Assembly (NCBI GenBank): GCA_011634665.1
Contig: WAEK01000013.1
Span: 666,501 to 730,500 of the forward strand
Direction: 5' to 3'
From: Mortierella sp. BCC40632
Taxonomy: Eukaryota; Mortierellomycota; Mortierellomycetes; Mortierellales; Mortierellaceae
DNA: 64,000 bases
Part shown: piece by piece, positions 1 through 10,254 of the stretch
How the letters are laid out: every line of letters begins with the position of its first letter
Numbering within the stretch: position 1 is the first letter of the stretch
Translations under genes and position numbers: made by a program
Notes under the pieces: generated by a model
Told to the model about the DNA's origin: nothing
Database searches by the model: none
The model's input: the letters and a program-made list of their open reading frames with translations, nothing else

Positions 1-399
1 GCTCTCGGAGGTCATATCATGGCCGAAGAAGATGCAAACAAAGAAGACGATGATGATGAAGATGTCTATGATTTTGATGGTCAGTTCCCCATGGTCGCCC
101 CACGCCCTCTTCCCGACTCTACCACTTCGACGACGGCTCCGTCGTCCGATGAATTCAACTCCAAATGGGCAGAGGCCGTCCGCGGAGTTCCTCACCGAGC
201 TTTGAGTCGAGAGGGAATGGTGTTGGGTGGAATTTATCAGGAGGCGACGAGTATCTGGGCCGTAGATTATGTCCAGAGTCTCAACTACGACATTGTGACC
301 ATCGGTGCCTGTGTTGGTGAAACCGACCCCCGACTCTGGTACAAGGAGATTGGTGCCCCGGCTCCTCTCGAGTCCGTCCCTCAGACCTGTAGCGCTTAA
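1..399 (+). CDS. Unrecognised protein, C-terminal part (partial at window edge)
   Basis: The frame is already open at base 1, so this is the 3' end of a gene beginning outside the window; the first ATG inside is at 19 but need not be the start. The visible 132 residues begin with an acidic, disordered run (EEDANKEDDDDEDVYDFDG), then a Pro/Ser/Thr-rich linker. They end with a compact, probably folded segment containing EGMVLGGIYQEA and YDIVTIGACVGE. The stop TAA is at 397-399 and an A-run follows. I do not recognise the family. The folded end plus acidic linker would suit a last exon of a regulatory or assembly protein, but no function is assigned. Confidence 0.5.
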   Translation, partial: ALGGHIMAEEDANKEDDDDEDVYDFDGQFPMVAPRPLPDSTTSTTAPSSDEFNSKWAEAVRGVPHRALSREGMVLGGIYQEATSIWAVDYVQSLNYDIVTIGACVGETDPRLWYKEIGAPAPLESVPQTCSA

Positions 400-901
400 A
401 AAAAAGCGCACTCGCCCCTCCAACAGGACGAGGGTCGGATGTGGAAATCTCTTCCTTTGTTTTGGCCAAGACACGCGATTACTTAACCACCACCCGCCAC
501 CACCTTTTACACCAAAACAACACAGGTCTTTGTGACCCAGTATATAGCCCCTTTTTTTTCTTTATCTCATCCATCTAGCATGCCAGCTCTCCTGTGCACT
601 GTATAATAGCCATTCATCCCTAGTCCCCACTCCACTTCCCATGTATATTTTCCCAACACAATTAAAAAAAGAAAAGCATGTAAAAAATGTCGCTTAAATA
701 CTCTTCTTTTTTTTCCCTTTCCTTTTCTTTTTCTTTTTCGTTCTTGATCCTCTACAAACTGTTCTTGTCTACTTTTGTGCCGCAAAGAGTAAGGGATTGG
801 TGTAAAACGAACAACAAAGTGGACAAGGTCGGCCAGGAGAGATAGATATTAATAACAGAGGGTCGTTGTCCACCTTGTTGTTTCTGCTGCTGTTGTTGCT
901 C

Positions 902-932
<31 letters not shown>

Positions 933-944
933 TGCTTATCCGAT
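400..944. other. Intergenic: converging 3' ends, with a CAG/CTG tract
   Basis: No gene is supported here. The stretch holds the 3' flanks of the partial gene at 1-399 (+) and of MAF1 (-). At about 888-937 there is an interrupted CTG tract (CAG on the minus strand) only a few bases downstream of the MAF1 stop, so it lies in the MAF1 3' untranslated region if transcription continues. The poly-Q reading on the minus strand is in another frame from MAF1. Confidence 0.6.
888..937 (-). repeat. Interrupted CAG repeat in the MAF1 3' flank
   Basis: On the minus strand, CAG/CAA triplets with the longest pure CAG run about nine units. It begins only a few bases after the MAF1 stop codon (945-947). Confidence 0.9.
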
Positions 945-2450
945 TTAGTAGTCCATGTCCATTTCTCCAGCAACGTAGTCTTCAAATCGTGATCTATTAA
1001 AGATCCCCCCCCAAGAAAAAGATATTCACATAATTAGTCTCTCGCCAATTACTACCTCACACTATATACCTTTGGAGGAAAACAGAAAAAAAAAAAAAAA
1101 GCAAAGAGCAAGAGATCCATACGCTCGCCTCGGCCGACCAACACCATTGTTGTTGTCATTGTCATCATCCATATCTGAAAAGTTGTCATTGTCTTCTTCC
1201 TCGCCTTCCTCAGGCGGTGCTCCGTGACCGACACCCTTCATGGTGAAATAAATGATGCGCTTTCGTTTCCGGTTGAAGAAAAAGTAGTTGAACGACCATC
1301 TGATAGTGAATGGAATAGGAAGAAAAAGAAAAAGAAAACAAGAGCACCTTTTAGTAACTATTCCACCAATGAACACTTGGCATGGAAAAAAGAGAGAGAA
1401 AGCTAGGAGAAAAAACACTCACAGTGTGCCGGCACCTTCTTCGTCGTTCGGGTCCGAATCACTCTCGGGGTTGTAAGAGTAGACATCGGAGTCTTCAAGC
1501 GAGATCAGACCGTCGATCGATTCCCAGATCCGAAGGTCTTTGACTATACTCTCATGTCCATGGTTCAAGAGTGTGGCGTTGATCGAGTTGATCACCATCG
1601 CTACCGACGGTTCTTTCCGAAAATGCTCTGGTTTCGTGTCCCTTAAAAGAGATAGAGAGAGAGAGAGAGAAAGTAGCACACAGAGAGTTGATCTGTTGTG
1701 AGTTTCCTCTAGTCTCCTCATTGTCGATCTATTCTCATTCTTTTTTTTTTCCCTTCCCTAATGCGAAAAGAAAAAGAGAGAAAGAGGCCTACGAAAAGTC
1801 ATAATCGGGGAACGAGGCATTGAGTGTCCCGATCAGATAAAAGAGTGTTCTCCGAGAAGCCGCTTGATCCATAGGACCAAAAGGTGAGATAATACTCCGG
1901 ATGCTACTAGCGGTGGCGCCCGTCTGATCATCGTCGTCTGGAGGACTGGAGGAGGTGTCGTATTTGACTTCGATCTGCTTGTAGAGTTTCTTGTCTGCAC
2001 CAGCGGCCTTGCCTAAAGGTGTCGAGTATGTGAAAGGAGAGGACTACATCAGCGCGCTTCTGGTGACACAATGCATGGTGGCGGGTTGCCGATAAGCTTC
2101 TATGTTTGGCTCTCTTTGATTCCTGCATTGTCTCGATTTCTCTTGCTCTTGATCATTCATCCATGAGTGCATCAGAGAGACAGAGAGAGAACAACAAACT
2201 CCGCCAGATGTGGGCTTGTGCGTCTTTTTTTTTTTTTTTTTCTTAATTTTGGGATGGACAGAGGCGTGAATGGCGGAGACACATCAAGAAGGAGGAATAA
2301 GTAATCATGTCCATGCTTTCTTTCTCTCTCACTCGCTCTCCACATACATGAGTACGGCTCAACTCTTCCGTAGACCTTGCATTCGGGTGTCTCGAAGGTA
2401 AGGGCGCTGTTGATGGCGTCTATTCCTTCTGCATACTCCAGAAACTTCAT
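945..2450 (-). CDS. MAF1: MAF1, repressor of RNA polymerase III
   Basis: Maf1 binds RNA polymerase III and represses tRNA and 5S transcription under starvation or TOR inhibition, shuttling between cytoplasm and nucleus. Five exons join in phase to 255 residues: 2450-2348, 2012-1793, 1641-1423, 1299-1123 and 993-945. Family landmarks, in order, are the start [17 protein letters not shown], the split YSCK joined across intron 1, [11 protein letters not shown] across intron 2, the acidic [12 protein letters not shown], and [19 protein letters not shown] across intron 3. An acidic C-terminal tail ends GEMDMDY. Introns begin GTATGT, GTAGGC, GTGAGT and GTATGG. The serine-rich insert between the two conserved blocks, where TOR/PKA sites lie in other fungi, is short. 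The last, 16-codon exon is the least certain. If it were skipped, the frame would run on to a stop at 1062 through a phenylalanine run, which is less likely. Confidence 0.93.
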
Positions 2451-3646
2451 GGTCAAAGATGTGTGGGAGAATGAGAGCAATCAGGAATGACGTCGGCGAG
2501 AAAGAGAGAGGAGAGAAAAAGATAAAGAGTGAGAGAGAGAAAGAAAGAGAGAGGTGAAGAGAGATAAAGAGAGAGACAACGTGGACTGGAGAGTTCGCGC
2601 GGTGGTGTCTCTGAACCCTCTTCTGAATGGACAGGAGGACCACACCCCTCCACACACACACACACACACACACATGTTCACAAAAATGTCTTGCTTTCCC
2701 ACCCTTTCCGATCTCACTCTCACTCTTCCTCTTCCTTTCTCTTCTCCATTTGGGATTGATTTCCTTTCTCCTTTTTTTATTTTCCCACCATAAGGACGCC
2801 TTGTCGCACATTGCTCACCATTTTGACACTTTCCTCTTAGCCATGATCTGATTACCTTTCAAGCAAAGCCTTGGGGCCCCGTGGGATCCTTAGCCGATCA
2901 CCACTCAAATCCTCCAATTCAAGTCCCACGGTCCACCCCAATGCTCCAAAACCCATTTGGTAACAGGATCCAATCCCCGGCACACCAAGGTTTCCAATTA
3001 TTATTATTATTTTTTGGTGGTAATATGTACAAGTTGTTTTATTATCGCCTTTTTTCTTTTGATTTGTCTTTTGCTGGGCTTGCTACGCTTTTTTTTTCCC
3101 CGCTTTTTTTTTTAAAAAAGGAATTGTGTCCTGATTTTTTTTTTTTTTTTCAAACAATCAAGAATAAAGAGTGCGAATAACATAGATATATCTGACATGG
3201 AAGGGAACCCAGATACAAAAAACCGAACAACGATCGCAGGAGAATAATAAAGAAAAAGAAAAGAGAAGAGAAAAAAAAGAGAATAAGGAATATCGAGATT
3301 TCTAAAGGAATTGTTGTTTTTCGCCTTTGCCCCCTACCCCGTAGATGACAATGCAGAAGTCTGTTATTACACGGTTATTGACGATGTGGTTGAGAAAAAA
3401 AAAAAAAAAATAGTCGAAAAAAAAAAAGAGATTCGACCGAGGTCAAGTCCAAGAAAAGAAAAAGAAAAAAAAGAGATCCAGAACTCCAGGCACACGTCGT
3501 CCTCTTTTGGTTTTTTTTTTTCTGCTTGTTCAGGGGCTTCCCAGCTGAAAAGGGCATTGCTCATCTCCAGAAAGTCGCCTCCTCAAAAAAGTCTTCCTTG
3601 CTACTCCTCTCATATCCACGTCCATTGAAGAAGAGGGGGGAGGTAT
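2451..3646. other. Intergenic with simple repeats
   Basis: Upstream region of MAF1 and downstream region of uricase. It contains purine-rich GA stretches (2500-2580), a (CA)n array at about 2651-2674, and several poly-T and poly-A runs. The ORFs here are low-complexity translations of these tracts. I see no gene. Confidence 0.55.
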
Positions 3647-4588
3647 TTAGAGGCGGGCAGCCGAGGTGCCGGGGGAGCGGGCAACGGTGGCGGTGATCAA
3701 GCCCGAAGGATCAGCCAAGGGCTGGTAAACATCGGCATGCTCGGCCAAGTTCTTGGTGCCACGGAAGTAGCTGAGGTCCACGGGGAAGAAGTGCTTGTTG
3801 GGGAGAGCATACGAGACGCGCTCGATCCACTTCCAGTTCTCGATCGAGGTGGCAGCCATCTTGTAGAGGGTGGCCTGGACGGAGGCAGACTCATCCTCAG
3901 CAAAGATCTTGCAGGTGACATCACGGACAGAGTCGAAGATGGTGTTGAAGGGAACCTGGCTGAGGGTCGAGAGCAAGGCATCGGTCTGGACAGGGGGCAA
4001 GTTGAACTCCCAGTTGGCATCAACGTTGGTCGAGAGAATACGGTCGCTAACCTCGGGCAAGGTGGTGTACTCATCACGGACAAAGTCCTCGAAGGAAGAG
4101 CCAGTGGTCTTCAAGACCATGAGACCATCAATGGCAGACTTGAGCTCAATGATGCGACGGCCGTTAGGGCCACGCTTGAGGACGAGGTCAGTCTGGCGGG
4201 TCTCGTTACCATCGCGCCAGAAAGAGTGGTTGTGGGCCTTGCCATCAACGGTCATGCGAGCCCAGCGGTGGCGGATAATGGTGACGTGGGCACCATCAAC
4301 CCAGTTGTAGGTGTTGAGGAAGTGGTTACCGATCTCGGCAGCGAAGAGCTCGAGAGTGTCGACGACCTTGGAGTACTTGGCAAGAATGTAGCAGGTGTTC
4401 TTGACAGAGTCGGTGGCAACGACGGCCTTGTTGGAGGCCTCGGTGTAGGAGGTGGTGAAGGAAGTGCCGGAGAGCAAGCAGCGGATGGTCATGTCATCAA
4501 CGCGGTGGACCTTGGTGTCCTTGTGAACCTTGAGGAGACGGACCTTGTCCTTTCCGTACTCCTGCTTGTCGAGATAGACGCCAGACAT
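3647..4588 (-). CDS. Urate oxidase (uricase), peroxisomal
   Basis: Uricase oxidises urate to 5-hydroxyisourate in purine breakdown. It is a single uninterrupted frame of 313 residues, close to the usual ~300. Family features are the early IRCLLSGTSFTTSYTEASN region with active-site threonine, the signature YNWVDGAHVTIIRHRWARM, and LKTTGSSFEDFVRDEYTTLPE. The protein ends in Ala-Arg-Leu, a variant of the C-terminal peroxisome signal (PTS1), as expected for a peroxisomal enzyme. The start at 4588 (MSGVYLDKQEYGKDKVRLLK) is chosen because conserved sequence begins directly after it. The in-frame extension to 4774 is low-complexity 5' leader and crosses a TATA-like box at 4708-4715. The gene has no intron, unlike most neighbours. 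Confidence 0.95.
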   Translation of the reverse strand: MSGVYLDKQEYGKDKVRLLKVHKDTKVHRVDDMTIRCLLSGTSFTTSYTEASNKAVVATDSVKNTCYILAKYSKVVDTLELFAAEIGNHFLNTYNWVDGAHVTIIRHRWARMTVDGKAHNHSFWRDGNETRQTDLVLKRGPNGRRIIELKSAIDGLMVLKTTGSSFEDFVRDEYTTLPEVSDRILSTNVDANWEFNLPPVQTDALLSTLSQVPFNTIFDSVRDVTCKIFAEDESASVQATLYKMAATSIENWKWIERVSYALPNKHFFPVDLSYFRGTKNLAEHADVYQPLADPSGLITATVARSPGTSAARL

Positions 4589-4707
4589 TTTCAAAGAAGA
4601 GAGAGTTGAGAGTGGAGGTTGTGGGAAAAGAGAGCTGGGGTGGGTATGCGCAAGAAGAGAGATGCGGAAAAGAGTGAGGAAAAAAAAGAAGAGAGGCGGC
4701 CTCAGCT

Positions 4708-4715
4708 TATTTATA
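4708..4715 (-). promoter_or_regulatory. TATA-like box of the uricase gene
   Basis: On the minus strand this reads TATAAATA, 120 bp upstream of the uricase start codon, followed by a CT/GA-rich leader. Position and sequence fit a core promoter; this is inference from sequence only. Confidence 0.5.
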
Positions 4716-6296
4716 GGGGTCCTGCAGTAATCAGCAACAGGAAGGGGTGTTATGTCGTCGACGTACAATTGCACACACGCCTTGTTCTCTCTCTCTCACT
4801 CAACTCGACGGAGAAGGGAGTTTCCTTTGTCTGGGTCCTTTCCTCTGCTGGCTCTGTGGAGTGCTGATTGGGTGGGGCTCTCTTTTTTTTTTTTTTTCCC
4901 TTTACGATCGGAACCACCGGGCGGAGCCTCCGTAGCCTCTACCTCGGGAGCACAAGGAACGGAGACGGCGAGAGTAAGAGAGAAAGCCAAAAAACTGGAG
5001 ACCATTCTCGGGTGAAATCAAAAATGCGGGGCTGCTTCGTTCCGATCTCGACTCCACCCTCTTCGTGTCCTCTTCCGCCATCATCCATTTTGTCCGCGCT
5101 CTCTCCCGTCCCGATGCTGGACACGTACGTACTCAAAGACACTTGGGCTAACGACACGCACACACAGAGACATCGACTCTCATTCCTCCTCCATAGCCTC
5201 TGGGGCGTCCTGATCGACGTCTTCCCCTTTTGTTTACTCGGCGCCAGGCTTTGATCTTGTTCTGTCGTTCGCGCCTCCCATTCCCCTCTCTTTTCCTTTC
5301 ATCCCTCTTGCCCGTCTTGACCATCAGAGTTTACCAACTTTCGGATAGCTATCCTACTTTGGCTCCCTTCTGTGGGAGCCACGGACACAGGAACGGCTTT
5401 CTATCGGGTACCCCTGGTCACTACCTTCCTCGTCCAGTCGTAGACATCGAACTAAACTCTGTCGATTAAACCTTGGGATCAGGAGGGCACGTAAACCGCT
5501 AATGGAACACCCAAAAATGCGGGGAACCGCTTGCATATACCCTCTCTCTCTCTCCCTCTGTTCTGAATTACTCACTGCAGCCAAGAAAGCGGTGAGAGAA
5601 GAGGGGAAAGACACTGTTGCTCTCATCATGTGCAACGCCTCAATTGCTCTTTGCCAGAGATCCAATATTGGCTCTCGTATCCCTCTACCCGTTCATGTCG
5701 CACTCTCCCCCCTCCCCTCACTTTTTCAAATCCTCTCCACAATGCGCCAATACCGCCCCCGCGTTTTTATCACCTTTTCGTCTTTTCTTTCTCACCTGTC
5801 GGTCATCAATGCGGGTAACCGAAAGCGGTAGTCCATGTCTACGTAGGTAATCTTTAGGGTCTACTCTTACTCTGTCCCTCCCCTTATCTCTCGCCTCGGC
5901 AGTTTTTTTTTTTTTTTTGCAACTGCCTGTCCAAGGTTTTTTGCTCAAACGACGACTTGTGTCCGTGCCTGGAATGCCAGGGGGGAGACGACTGATCCAG
6001 ACATCCACTTCACAAGTAAACTGTGGATACCTTTTGCTCATCCATGTTTTTTTGCTGTGGAAATCTGAATCCTCTGGCTTTGTTGTTCCTGGTTCCCTAC
6101 TCCTTGGTGGTCATTCTCTATCTCATTTTCCTTTTTTCCTAACAGGTGAGACATCCTGGCTGGACGCAAACTTCATGGAGCACAGAGAATGTCTCAGCTC
6201 CCCTTTTCCCACTTTCTCCTCATTTCTCCTCCTCCTCCTCCCCGTTGATCTCTCTATTTAGACCCGCACACCCGAAGTGTAAGCGATCATGTTGTT

Positions 6297-6332
<36 letters not shown>

Positions 6333-6478
6333 ATATCTCTGTCTGGCCGATGTACGCATTTGTTTGTCCACGGACAATCGTATCTGGAAAAAAAAAAACA
6401 ACAACAACAACGAAAGAAATCGCCCGCTCTGCCCGCTTTGGAACCAACCTCTGAAGGGCTGTTTATTGAAAGTTGTTC
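4716..6478. other. Intergenic, no supportable gene
   Basis: About 1.8 kb with poly-T runs (about 4883-4898 and 5905-5920) and a homopolymer of about 31 T at 6300-6330. ORFs in all frames are short and lack conserved sequence or splice-consistent partners. I see no tRNA boxes. Confidence 0.5.
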
Positions 6479-6566
6479 GCCGCTACCGTTCACTAGCTCC
6501 CCTCCCCCGCGACTTTTGTCCTTTTTTTTTTGTCTTGTCAAAACAATCTGCATCACACACACACAA
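6479..6566 (+). repeat. Short dispersed repeat s1 (partner at 7709-7802)
   Basis: This stretch and 7709-7802 share the same order of blocks: a ctaccg(t/c)(t/c)c start, a C-rich run, gcgac(c)ttt, poly-T, a tgtc/ggtcaa block, then caatctg(c/t)(a/g)tcac(g)cacaaaca. They lie in the same orientation on either side of repeat copy A. Identity is moderate and was judged by eye. Confidence 0.45.
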
Positions 6567-6639
6567 ACATGCATAGATACACACCCAACGATCATCCTTG
6601 CCCTTCATTTTGTTTTTTGTTTTTCTCCCACAGCCTAAC

Positions 6640-7650
6640 ATATATCCCTGACTATGGAAAAGGACGTGTATTTGTTTACCAAAACAGTACGTCCTTGTCT
6701 ACCAAACTACACAGGAACGGCCTTAGTCCCGATCGCTTCTTTTGTCCTCCCCGCAAAAAGAGAGAAAGAAAAAAAAAAGAGAGAAAGAGATCGGGGAAAA
6801 TGGAAACCGAATCGTCACTGGCCTATTTCGCTCACCTCCCCGCTTATTTCTTTCTGCACAGCAGTTTTTGGTTTCTCGCATACCGATTGAGATTGTGTGG
6901 GGTGTGTGCGAGTGAGTGAGTGGGTGAGGGGTGAGTAGGTGGGTGAGTGTGTGGGTGGGGAAGAGGTGTTTCTTCCCCGAAATTCTTTTCGGGGAAAAGG
7001 AGTTGTTTCCCTACTTTCTCCACTCTCTGGATTCATTGGAAAAAAAAAAAAAAAAAGCCAATAATCGATTCTAATTCATCTGAAACCCAAGGTTGTCTCC
7101 ACTCTTGGAGTCAAAAAGAAAGAAACTAAAGACTCAATCTACATACCCAGTGTTTGAACCAGTAGCGGTGGAGATGTTGTAGGGTTTTGGAGTAGTTCTC
7201 ATGAACCTATTGGCCATTTTTTTTCTATGGTCGCGTGCACTACGTAAAAAAAGAAAGAAAGAAAGAAAGAAAGAAAGGAAAACGTGCTCCCTTCCTGTCT
7301 GACTTGAAAACTCCTCCCAACCAAACTTCCCCCTCCCCCTCCTCCTCCTCCCAGGGGTAGGTGGACCCAGTAGGTCGGTAGAGAAAGAAGAAAGCTCAAA
7401 CTGCAACCAACAGAGCCATTGAACCACTCTACCTTCCGTAGGAATGAGAGTTCATCTAGCCCAAGCGATCTCTTGTTGGAGCATTGAGTCTCTCCTTCCT
7501 TCCATACGATATATGAAATAATAATAATAGTAGTAGTTGAAGGTAGCCAGGATTATGAAATAGGATTACGGTTGGGTATGGGTGTTGAATCACTGAGGAT
7601 CTCAGGTTGAATGCTGACATCCTGGATCTAGACCTAAAAAGTCAAAGAGC
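6640..7650 (+). repeat. Dispersed repeat, copy A (about 1 kb)
   Basis: This segment is repeated in the same orientation at about 11804-12810. Long blocks are nearly identical, including the ctaccaaactacacagg region, the cccgaaattcttttcggg palindrome, the (GAAA)n tract near 7247-7280, the C-rich block before cccagtaggtcggtaga, and the ccatacgatatatgaaataataata stretch. The two copies are about 5.15 kb apart. No frame stays open across both copies except a short minus-strand stretch (MANRFMRTTPKPYN...) followed by a possible splice donor. Copy A lacks about 78 bp present in copy B. I know no family name for this repeat. Confidence 0.8.
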
Positions 7651-7708
7651 CTGGTCGCTAGGCTTTGCCTTACCTGACCAAGTCCAAACAGGAGGTCTAC
7701 TCTAATCA

Positions 7709-7802
7709 ACAGCACTACCGCTCGCTGATCCCTCCCTCCCCCCCAGCGACCTTTGGCTTGTTTTTACCTGGTCAAGCCAATCTGTGTCACGCACAAACAG
7801 AG
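7709..7802 (+). repeat. Short dispersed repeat s2 (partner at 6479-6566)
   Basis: See 6479-6566. It follows the right end of repeat copy A, so copy A is bracketed by two directly oriented short repeats. Confidence 0.45.
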
Positions 7803-7887
7803 AGGACTCAGGCCGAGACCAGCCTTGATTTCCAGTCAATTTATTCAAATTGTTGACAGCCTGACCTGTTGAAGCTCAGGAACCAGT

Positions 7888-8727
7888 TCACTCTTTACTT
7901 CCCCGCACCGCTACTGTCCACACTTTGACCAAATCACCAGGCGAGTAAGTGATCGCTTCATCATCGCGACCTGCATCCTCTCCGCTCAACACTCGATAGT
8001 CATCCAGTTTACCCGTCGTTGTAGTACCCGGATAAAGCCATCTTGCCCCAAATCTTTCGTATTCACTGTTGCTGTGAATGTCTCGATAATATGAATCCAA
8101 GGTTGCCGACACTTTCTTCCAATCATTTTGTAGTGTAGCGACAAACGTTTCCTTGAATCCGTACGCTGATCCAGTAACGTTCAGATTAGCAGTGTGGGGG
8201 TCCACGACCATCTGGAGTCTTGCCAAGGAGCCTTTTTTCCACATATCTCCCCACTCAAAACCCCTAATTTCCACACCCTTGCCGAAGGCATTGTATAAAG
8301 TGTCCATCGAGCTTGACATGGATTGGGATCGTTCGGATTCGTCGGTGGTAATTAAATTGGTCTCGTAAAAACTATTGACCAGGAAACTCCCCTTTCGATC
8401 AACGATAACCTCGCAAAGGAGCTTGGCATAGACGTGCGTTGGCTGGTAACTGTAGCCTTTCTCGGTGATCTCACTCTTCTTGTACGTTACTGTGATAGTT
8501 TTACTCCAATCCCTACTAAAACTCGCCTTGAATTCAGCCGATCCATTAAGTGGTCCCTTGCCCCCTGAGGCGGTAACAGAGACGTCGAACTGTATGCCAT
8601 TCTTGATTGTCAAATTAGTCTCATTAGTTGTTTCGATCGATACACTGCCTTCTGAGTCAGTTCCCGAGATCGGTTCCAGCCCATTATGATCCTTGCCAAT
8701 GACCCATTTTTTTGGCTTCAAAACCAT
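7888..8727 (-). CDS. Aerolysin/MTX2-like beta-pore-forming family candidate (279 aa)
   Basis: An uninterrupted minus-strand frame of 279 residues with amphipathic, Ser/Thr-rich beta-strand patterning. Examples are SVSIETTNETNLTIKNG and SRDWSKTITVTYKKSEITEKG, followed by a Tyr/Trp-rich C-terminal part. This alternation resembles the membrane-insertion and C-terminal domains of aerolysin/ETX-MTX2-type proteins, which occur in bacteria and sporadically in fungi. The match is by overall pattern, not a signature motif, so the family call is tentative. The start is uncertain: another frame at 8718-8966 ends just inside this one, and the two may be parts of one gene separated by a frameshift or intron. 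It lies in the segment between the two copies of the ~1 kb repeat. Confidence 0.4.
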   Translation of the reverse strand: MVLKPKKWVIGKDHNGLEPISGTDSEGSVSIETTNETNLTIKNGIQFDVSVTASGGKGPLNGSAEFKASFSRDWSKTITVTYKKSEITEKGYSYQPTHVYAKLLCEVIVDRKGSFLVNSFYETNLITTDESERSQSMSSSMDTLYNAFGKGVEIRGFEWGDMWKKGSLARLQMVVDPHTANLNVTGSAYGFKETFVATLQNDWKKVSATLDSYYRDIHSNSEYERFGARWLYPGTTTTGKLDDYRVLSGEDAGRDDEAITYSPGDLVKVWTVAVRGSKE

Positions 8728-8966
8728 TGATCGCCAATCAATGCGGTGGTAGTGGGGCTCCCTTCCTCATATTGATCCATAATGCAGTGCGTCATCAGTG
8801 CAGGTACTTTGATCATGTGGTGGGCGTAAAGCGAATGATACTGTCTGAGATGAGGTCCATAGGCTTTGTCGCTAGTCCGCTCGCTGTCTTCTGGAAATTC
8901 CGCACTGACCCATGGGATCTCTCCACTCTTGAGGGATTCTGCAAAGTCAAGATGATTGTCATTCAT
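8718..8966 (-). pseudogene. Possible upstream part of the 7888-8727 gene, out of frame
   Basis: An 82-residue frame with ordinary, non-repetitive composition (for example AEFPEDSERTSDKAYGPHLR). It ends at a stop (8718-8720) overlapping the start of the downstream 279-residue frame. Both are on the minus strand and overlap by about 10 bp. The break lies close to an A7 run (T7 on the plus strand), consistent with a one-base slip, though a small intron cannot be excluded. An AG dinucleotide just before its first Met suggests still more exons upstream. No domain is recognised in this part alone. Confidence 0.35.
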
Positions 8967-10254
8967 GCCTAAACTTGGTGCGAGAGGCGAGAGGAATGTT
9001 CAGATTGTGGAGGATCGGGTTGAAGGGTAAGTCCAATAGACTGATGTTTAGTTTGTAGCATCGGAATGGTTACCTATTTATTGTGTACTGAGTGTCCGAT
9101 TTATTTCTCACGCTTGGAGTCCCAACAACGAGATGCCTCGGCTTAACTCTGCAAAGGACATGGATCTTCTTTGATTACACAGTAGTATGCTTTTTTTTTT
9201 TTTTTTTTTTATTGGCTAACATGCTTCTTTTGTTCTTTTTCTGATTCATGCATCTTACAAGCTATGTTGTCTCTCGCCTTTTTCTATTCGATGTCCTACA
9301 CGATCAATTTTTCTACATCTTCATTATCCGTTACCCACGCCTTGGCACCACCCCCACATTTCCAGTTCAGACGCGTCATGTCAATCGGTGAGCTCGATGT
9401 AGTGATTCTCAAAATTAATCGAGATTATCGAGCTGGCTCGGCTCGACTGTAGAATTCGAACAAGCCTGAGGCTCTATTAAAAAATTCGAGCCGAGTCGAG
9501 CCAGACTTCCAGCTCGACTCGACTCGCCTATTATATATCTTGTGTAGCAGAAAAGGTGGCTGTGGAAGTACGCGTAAGTCTGCTTTATTAAGATAGATGT
9601 GGCGTAGTCTATTCTTTTACAAGCTGATGCAACAGGGCGATGCAGGACTCGTGATTAGCATGCAGATTGTGGTAAGGTCGTACGGTGGTATACGAATGGT
9701 GGAGTTAGGGCGTCTCTGCTTCATCTTGTAAAGGATATTTCTTGTTAGAGTGTCGAAAGACTTACATTCATGCATCTTGTATCAAGGATTCCTTGACCTT
9801 TGAGAGAACGCTATCTCAGTGTTCCACGACTTTTGCATGGGTTTTTGTGTGTGGAACTTTGGCTGCCTGTGTAGCCCTCCAGGCAAATAGATCCCAAAGC
9901 CATTAAATGGGGTTCTGCATTCATGCAACTTGCATTTGTGCCTGACAGAACGTCTAGTGGTATTGTGTTTGGCAATCATGCGTCTAGCATAGGGCTTTTT
10001 GGTACTTGCATGAACGGCGGGCGATCCGCATGAATGCGACACCAAAAAAACGCAGTCTCTGGGAAAAGGACGGACATTGGATCTTGTGCCTTGATCCTGA
10101 GTTCCCTGTCTCTCGCTTTCGATAATTCTACATCTTTAAAAAGGACGAGAAACACACGTCAGACAATCGCTCAACAGATCATCGTCGTCATTCTCGCCCC
10201 TGGCACCTACCCAGCAGAGATTCATCACAAACCCCACTATCTCCGCTAACAAGA
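8967..10254. other. Intergenic with a GAGCCGAGTCGAGCC-type inverted repeat
   Basis: No gene supported. At about 9426-9530 GC-rich blocks built from gagc/cgag words lie in inverted orientation (gagctggctcggctcgact at 9431-9449 against cgagccgagtcgagccag at 9489-9505). They are separated by an AT-richer spacer and could fold as an imperfect hairpin. This looks like a small non-autonomous repeat or a degenerate element end. A 20-T homopolymer lies at about 9191-9210. Confidence 0.45.

Noticed and set aside
752..985. 77-residue poly-Q ORF on the minus strand
   Set aside because: It overlaps the last MAF1 exon in another frame and is a translation of the CAG tract.
3737..4609. 290-residue ORF antisense to uricase
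   Set aside because: A mirror of the uricase codons (Val/Leu/Gly/Glu-rich) with no family features; the sense frame has clear uricase motifs.
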